Positions 59,301 to 64,000 of a stretch of DNA of 64,000 nucleotides are shown here, piece by piece (position 1 is the first letter of the stretch; each line of letters opens with the position of its first letter). A model generated the notes under the pieces. It searched no databases, was not told the origin of the DNA, and worked only from the letters and a program-made list of their open reading frames with translations. A program made the position numbers and the translations under genes. Source of the DNA: Rhea pennata (taxonomy: Eukaryota; Chordata; Aves; Rheiformes; Rheidae); NCBI RefSeq assembly GCF_028389875.1, contig NC_084677.1, positions 11,326,017 to 11,390,016 of the forward strand. The letters are read 5' to 3'.

Positions 59301-62300
59301 CTTTCTAAAAAATGAAGATGATATGGTTTTGTTTCTTTTAGATGTCTCAGTGAAAATACTAGCATACAGTTTACAATATGAAGCATTCAGTAAAATATGA
59401 TAACTCCCAGACTCTGGGTGCAGCAAGAAAAGTTCTTGTCCTGTGTGTAGAGGGTATGCATAAGCAGGCAGGACTGAGGAAGAAATGGTTCCACTGTTTT
59501 TCTAACTGCATTTTTGGGGTCCATCCTAAGCATTCTGTATGATCTTGCAAATGTGGCTAGCATAGCTTTGCACTTCATGATGGTAAGTTGGATAATTTGG
59601 TCAAAGTGGATCCTGGACAAAAGCATCTCCAGGAGCAATCAACTTTCAAAGGATGAGAATTAAAACGCAGAGATGAAGGACTGCAACTGTCACTCATTCT
59701 CACCAAATAGCTGTTTCTCTTTGTTTACTGTGTGCATTATATCTATTAATGTAGCTGTCAAGTCCTTTAATATGCTGCTTGTACTGACTGCCTGACAGTA
59801 ATTGTGGCTTCAAATGAGTGAAAGAGCAAACAGGTGGGAAAGGTGCTCACTTGCACTGTGGGGAGTAGGATTCTGCTTTTGGCTCTGCCACAGGCTGTGT
59901 AACATGTGACAAGAAGGTTGGGTCAAAAAGTATGCCTTGGTGTGAGGGCCTTAAAAATTTGGTAGTCAAAGTTAGTGAATGATTTTGAATATGTGGACTG
60001 TGTGCTTTTCTTTTTTTTTTATTTTTTTTTTTAATCTGAGGGTAACCCCTTGTTGTAGATGTAGTTAATAACGACCTGCCTCATAGCAACAAGGTGAGGT
60101 ATAGGGTGAAGTGCACACAAAGGAACATAGAGAACTTGTATACACCGCAGGAAAGATGTAAACAAAGTGACGGTTGTCATTCTCTTTAGGAATATGCCCA
60201 GGACAGAGGGAGCAGATGAAGCAGGATGCAGAATATCTGAGTGGTAGAAAGTCTTCAGTCCTCTTCTGAAGAGCTATTTCTACAAGTTGTGCAGTAGTTA
60301 CTGCGCATTCTGCTCTGGGTATAGGCTATTTGCTGTGTACTCTTAAAGTACTCAGAAAAAAATGAAATAACAGCCAGAATTTACTAAGAATTTTGCAGAG
60401 GGACGTGTCACAGAATTGAGTTTCTGTGACTGCTTTTAAAGTTATACTTTTGAATGTATGGAATTCCCCCAGTAACCTGGGAAGCAAATGACTTGCCCTA
60501 TCTCTTTGTTAAACAAACAGATCTTTGCAATTGTTCAACTCCTTTCATTAGCAACGTTTTCACAGCTGGAGACTTCACACAGGCTTTGATCTGAAGACAG
60601 TATTCTGTAAGTCACTGTTTCCCTTCCCTTCCCTTCCCAGGTGGATATAGTACAGATTTGCATTATTGAAATGAAGAACAGACCTGGAAAGCCTCTGTTT
60701 CATCTGGAACATTACATAGAGGGCAAATACATCAAATACAACTCAAATTCTGGATTTGTGCGAGATGACAACATTCGTCTTACTCCGCAAGTAAGGCTTT
60801 GTTTGATGTTTTCCATAGTGTCTGCTGCAGGGAACTTCTTGGCTGTGCCCAGAGGTCTTGCATTGCTGCCAAGAAAGGAAACTGCAGGCTTTCCAGTACA
60901 ACGCCAGATTAATTGCTCTTTTTGCAGCATATGCTCTCCTTTTTGGGGGGTCTGCTCTTTCAAGCACTGAGTACTTCTTTATTGCATTTGTGTATGTTGA
61001 TTTTAGTTAAGTTGAATATGCTTAATGCTCTTTAGAAACCATAAGCCCTTTCACACTAATTATAATTGCAGACATCAAAACTTTTCAATATCACTTCAAA
61101 TTAAAGGGAGGGAGAGAGTACCATATTAAGTACTAAATAAGAAAAATAAGAAAGAAAAAAGATTGTTTTAAAACAAAGTGTTTCCAACAAAGGAAAAACA
61201 ACAGATTCATGAAGTCTTCTAATACCTCAGAGTCATATAGAAGAGGAGGGGAGCAGATCTGCACCTTGTGTAAATAGGTGTGTACCTTATTTGCATCTAA
61301 GGATCTAGCTGTTCAGATAGAGCGTTTGATTAGGTGACTGAGACTGATTATAGAAATAAAGCTGCAGACTTCAAGTGACTTCTTGAATCTCGCAGAACTT
61401 TTAAAATACCTGTCAAAATGCAAAGTGGTCAGCATACCAAAGGAACTGGTTTTGCTGGGTTTTTTGTTTTATTTTTTGCTATTTTTAAGGTATTTGTCAT
61501 GCTGCTTAATGTAAGCAGAGGATTCATGTTCTGGACTGTCTTTTGTACACTGAATCAGTGCTATGCTTTCACAGGTTGGGAACAAAATGTTCTGTGAGAT
61601 TTGCTGCAGCTACAATGTTTGTCTATCACCACCAGTCACCTCCCCCAGGCCTGGCAGTGCTTTTCTGGAGGCCTTCCCAGAAGATTCCTAATGTCTCAGC
61701 TTTAAGCCAAATATATATATTTTTTAATATACTTGACATTCTTGAAATGCAGCATTTAAGGAACACAAACATCCACTTCAGTATCCCATACATGCTGATC
61801 TGGCCCTACATTCCATTCAGGGGGACCTCCCAGAGGATATACTAAAGGAAGGAGAATTCCAGGGGACGCTCATGTTTTCCTTTTGCAAAATCTGGCAGAG
61901 CTTTGCCCATCTGCAGAAGGAGGCAGTGTCCCAGAGCTACTGCACTTGGAGATCCACAGGCGCAGTTGGGATGTTTATGCAAAAGTGATTCTATGCTGGT
62001 TCCTGAGCCTGCTGCTATTCTCCCTCTAGTTATGTTCTGCCCAGAAGCTCCCCACTTGTTAAGGTGAAAGCTGCAGGGGAAAGCAGAATACATAGTATAG
62101 AAAGGAGGAATGAAATAATCTCCTCTCCAGTGTATGTCCCTATTGCTGCTCTTCCTCCAGCCTCTCCCAGTCATTCTCCGAGTTGGAGACAGACTGGAGA
62201 AGCAATGCCATAGACACAAGATATTCCTTTCCATTTGGGAGATCTGTGTTCAAAATTTCCTTCCTCATTTGGACTTGGGGAACCATTACTTCACCACCAA

Positions 62301-63683
62301 CAAATACTTAGCAGTGAAATTAGTCACCTCAGAGGATACTAGACCTTTGATACAGTCTACAGGGCAATATTAAGTGCAACAATTTGTCAGGATCTCTCAG
62401 TGCTTCTGTTATGCCCTGAAGGCCAAAATTAAGGGCCAAATCCTGCTTGTTTGACTCACATGATTTCACATGAGCCAATCAACAAGAATTCCAAGGCATG
62501 ATCCAGAGATTCAGTGTGATTATGGCCATACATCGTCTACTCTAGGGCTAAAAATCTACTATGTTCTTTAGGCCTCATTGCTTTCATCATACTGTTTATA
62601 CTGGTTTTGTTTCACCAGTAGAGTTATCCAATTTCTTTGCCAATTTGTAAGTGTTGTATAAATACCACCGTTTTCAGGAGATCAAGGGAGTTTCTTTAGA
62701 CTTCTGTGCTTCCTTGCAGGCATTTAGTCACTTCACCTTTGAGCGCTCAGGACACCAGCTGATAGTGGTTGATATCCAGGGAGTTGGAGATCTATATACA
62801 GACCCTCAGATCCATACAGAGAGTGGTACGGACTTTGGAGATGGCAACCTAGGTAAGATCAATTATTCTGCTTCGTGTTCTAATTGCTATTCATTTTCTC
62901 ATTCCGGCTGTCTGCTGAGTAGCGGTTGCATGGCAGCTGTCCCACGCTGGCATATTTAAAATGGGTGCTGGCCTTGGCTCTTCTCTGGGGACCTACTCTT
63001 AGATCAGCCAAGTAATGAAATTAGATAGCTTCCTACAATGTGAGAGCAATAATCCTAGCCTTTAAATTCCTTGCCAAGTCACAGGAATGGATCCAGCTGA
63101 GTGTAGAGGGGTAAGTCTTGCATACTTTTAAAGCTCCAAGTGCCCATACATAAAGTTGTTGAGGAGACACTGCAGGTTTTGTAAATGGGATTGAAGTTAG
63201 GCTTGTGTTTCTCAATGCTGCAGCTCATTTCTTGGGTTATTTTATGCTGTGCATATGTAGTTTTTGAGATTGTTGCAGACTTAGAAGAAATGAGTATGAA
63301 CAGCAGGTTTTAAAACAGTTACGTTGAGCTGTGTGTACAAGGAAGCACTTCATTCTTTCTCTTTGGCTTCTTAGAATTATAATGGTTAATCTTATCTTTA
63401 AATTCACACTACATTTTAAAATACCTCAATTCCTTTTAAGAAAATATGTTGGGACTATCAGCTTCTCATAGGTTTTACCCAAAGCTTGTATGATGGTTCC
63501 CTTTCCTCACTGTTGTTTATTTTTTGTATGTTTGTTTTTTTCCCCAATGCCATAGGTGTTCGAGGTATGGCCTTGTTCTTTCATTCTCATTCCTGCAACA
63601 AGATTTGCAAAAGCATGGGGCTTGCACCGTTTGATCTTTCATCCAAAGAGAGAGATGCCTTGGATTATAATAACAAATTGCTT
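50106..63683 (+). CDS. EEF2K, eukaryotic elongation factor 2 kinase (partial, residues 1-343; continues past the window)
   Basis: Calcium/calmodulin-dependent alpha-kinase that phosphorylates eEF2 and slows translation elongation; cytosolic. Coding exons: 50106-50351, 54127-54227, 55522-55582, 56633-56670, 58625-58796, 60641-60790, 62720-62852, 63556-63683, all GT-AG and in frame; the last donor (CTT|GTAAGT) leads out of the window. A possible cassette exon lies at 52176-52226. Without it, numbering matches human protein: [12 protein letters not shown] start, acidic patch (about 29-36), Ser74/Ser78, calmodulin-binding Trp85 in [28 protein letters not shown] (139-146), ATP-contacting Lys170 in NYVAKQY, Asp274 in VVDIQGVGD, Asp284, and zinc ligands His260, His312, Cys314, Cys318. 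The linker with the regulatory Thr348 site and the C-terminal helical repeats lie beyond the right edge (I recall the human protein as 725 aa). The ATG has A at -3 and G at +4. Confidence 0.97.
51701..51721. repeat. Poly-T tract
   Basis: About 21 consecutive T in an EEF2K intron; low complexity. Confidence 0.85.
52176..52226 (+). CDS. Candidate EEF2K cassette exon (17 codons)
   Basis: 51 nt between a good acceptor (TTGTGCATCCTTCAG) and a donor (CGG|GTAGGT). It is phase 0 on both sides, so inclusion keeps the frame, and encodes [17 protein letters not shown]. It would fall between Lys82 and Glu83, where human EEF2K has no residues. A chance splice-site pair cannot be excluded from sequence alone. 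Confidence 0.4.
54127..54227 (+). CDS. EEF2K exon, calmodulin-binding segment
   Basis: 101 nt, residues 83-115 plus a split Arg116. [20 protein letters not shown] holds Trp85 of the calmodulin-targeting motif. Acceptor AACTTCAG, donor ACAG|GTCTGT. Confidence 0.96.
55522..55582 (+). CDS. EEF2K exon, start of the alpha-kinase domain
   Basis: 61 nt, residues 116-136: [20 protein letters not shown]. Acceptor TTTTGCAG, donor CAA|GTAAGA. Confidence 0.96.
56411..56552 (+). repeat. tRNA-Ile/CR1 chimeric SINE
   Basis: The head at about 56414-56489 closely matches tRNA-Ile(AAU): TTAGCTCAGTTGGTTAGAGC, GGTGCTAATAATGCCAAGGT and a diverged box B, AGGTTTGATCCC. It is followed at once by a CR1 3' tail (56490-56552) with AGACTAGATGATCTCCAGAG, CCCTTCCAACC and the terminal ATTCTATG unit. 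I recall this tRNA-Ile plus CR1-tail structure from passerine SINEs (TguSINE1 type). It sits in an EEF2K intron in sense orientation. Confidence 0.85.
56600..56626 (+). repeat. 27-T tract forming the polypyrimidine tract of an EEF2K exon
   Basis: An uninterrupted T run ends four bases before the acceptor dinucleotide of the 38-nt exon. Homopolymers of this length are usually length-polymorphic. Confidence 0.85.
56633..56670 (+). CDS. EEF2K 38-nt exon (glycine-rich segment)
   Basis: Encodes [12 protein letters not shown] plus a split Thr (residues 137-149). Acceptor CCCAAG after 27 T, donor AAC|GTAAGT. The length is not a multiple of three, so skipping would shift the frame ahead of Lys170. 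Confidence 0.95.
57244..57257. repeat. Poly-C tract
   Basis: Run of about 14 C in an EEF2K intron. Confidence 0.85.
58625..58796 (+). CDS. EEF2K exon with catalytic Lys170
   Basis: 172 nt, residues 150-206 after the split Thr149. Contains [12 protein letters not shown] (Lys170) and [20 protein letters not shown]. Acceptor TCTTTCAG, donor CAG|GTACTT. Confidence 0.97.
60641..60790 (+). CDS. EEF2K exon, kinase core
   Basis: 50 codons, residues 207-256. It starts [20 protein letters not shown] and its second half is almost identical to human ([20 protein letters not shown]). Acceptor CTTCCCAG, donor CAA|GTAAGG. Confidence 0.97.
62720..62852 (+). CDS. EEF2K exon with Asp274 and Asp284
   Basis: 133 nt, residues 257-300 plus a split Gly. 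It contains the zinc ligand His260 (AFSHF), [18 protein letters not shown] with catalytic Asp274 and Asp284, and the glycine-rich GDGNLG. Acceptor CCTTGCAG, donor CTAG|GTAAGA. Confidence 0.97.
63556..63683 (+). CDS. EEF2K exon with zinc ligands His312, Cys314, Cys318
   Basis: 128 nt, residues 301-343. [15 protein letters not shown] carries three zinc ligands of the alpha-kinase fold. Acceptor GCCATAG, donor CTT|GTAAGT. This is the last EEF2K exon in the window. Confidence 0.97.
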
Positions 63684-64000
63684 GTAAGTGTTTGAAAAAA
63701 AAAGTATAATTAAGCAATATGGTTGGTTTACTCTAACTTTAAAACCCCACAACTAAAACAAATATAGTATTTACATGGCAGATAAAACCACCTTAATAAC
63801 AAATGTTGCAGTTAAAAAAAAAAAAATCTAAAGCTGAATCATCCGTTCTTGGCTCTGAATTCATGATGTTGCTTTAATGAATAGGAACCTTATAACATAT
63901 ATATATATTTAGAATCAAGTAGATCTTTAATGCTGAAATCATTAGTTGGAAGGTCACAAAACAAGTAATTTGGGGAGGAAAAAGAATCAAAGTGCTTATC

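Overview
The window is nuclear DNA from a bird, probably a passerine. The genes are vertebrate type, with long introns, GT-AG splice sites and CpG-island promoters. Repeats are sparse and CR1-like. One short retroposon (about 56411-56552) joins a tRNA-Ile head to a CR1 3' tail, an architecture I recall from passerine SINEs. The gene order SDR42E2 - tRNA-Leu(UAG) - EEF2K matches what I recall of human 16p12.2. The species call is inference; the gene calls rest on readable exons.

Layout. 1-10066 is AT-rich and mostly featureless, apart from one candidate 3'-terminal coding exon at 7701-7904, perhaps the end of an upstream gene such as VWA3A. 10067-24003 holds SDR42E2 copy A: 11 coding exons, 404 aa, no CpG island in view upstream. 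25560-27001 is a CpG island with octamer, CCAAT and GC boxes, the likely promoter of the next gene. 27890-38803 holds SDR42E2 copy B: 11 coding exons with the same exon structure and intron phases, 445 aa. 38900-40350 is a second CpG island containing a minus-strand tRNA-Leu(UAG) gene at 39534-39615. 42830-43450 is a third CpG island, the likely EEF2K promoter. From 50027 to beyond the right edge are the coding exons of EEF2K (eukaryotic elongation factor 2 kinase); residues 1-343 are visible, covering the calmodulin-binding segment and most of the alpha-kinase domain.

Function. The two SDR42E2 copies encode membrane-anchored, NAD(P)-dependent short-chain dehydrogenases of the 3-beta-hydroxysteroid dehydrogenase-like class. 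They are an old tandem duplication (about 75-87% identical in the exons compared by eye) and both keep an intact reading frame and the catalytic Tyr/Lys. EEF2K phosphorylates eEF2 and slows translation elongation in response to calcium/calmodulin and nutrient signals. The tRNA gene is an independent Pol III unit.

Most notable points: a possible in-frame 17-codon EEF2K cassette exon between the Ser78 and Trp85 regions; an EEF2K upstream ORF overlapping the start codon; a 27-T tract serving as the pyrimidine tract of a 38-nt kinase exon; a GC-AG intron and an altered motif in SDR42E2 copy A; different start arrangements and promoters for the two SDR copies; an orphan CpG island with a strong splice donor; and the tRNA-Ile/CR1 SINE. 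I found no convincing unknown multi-gene system.
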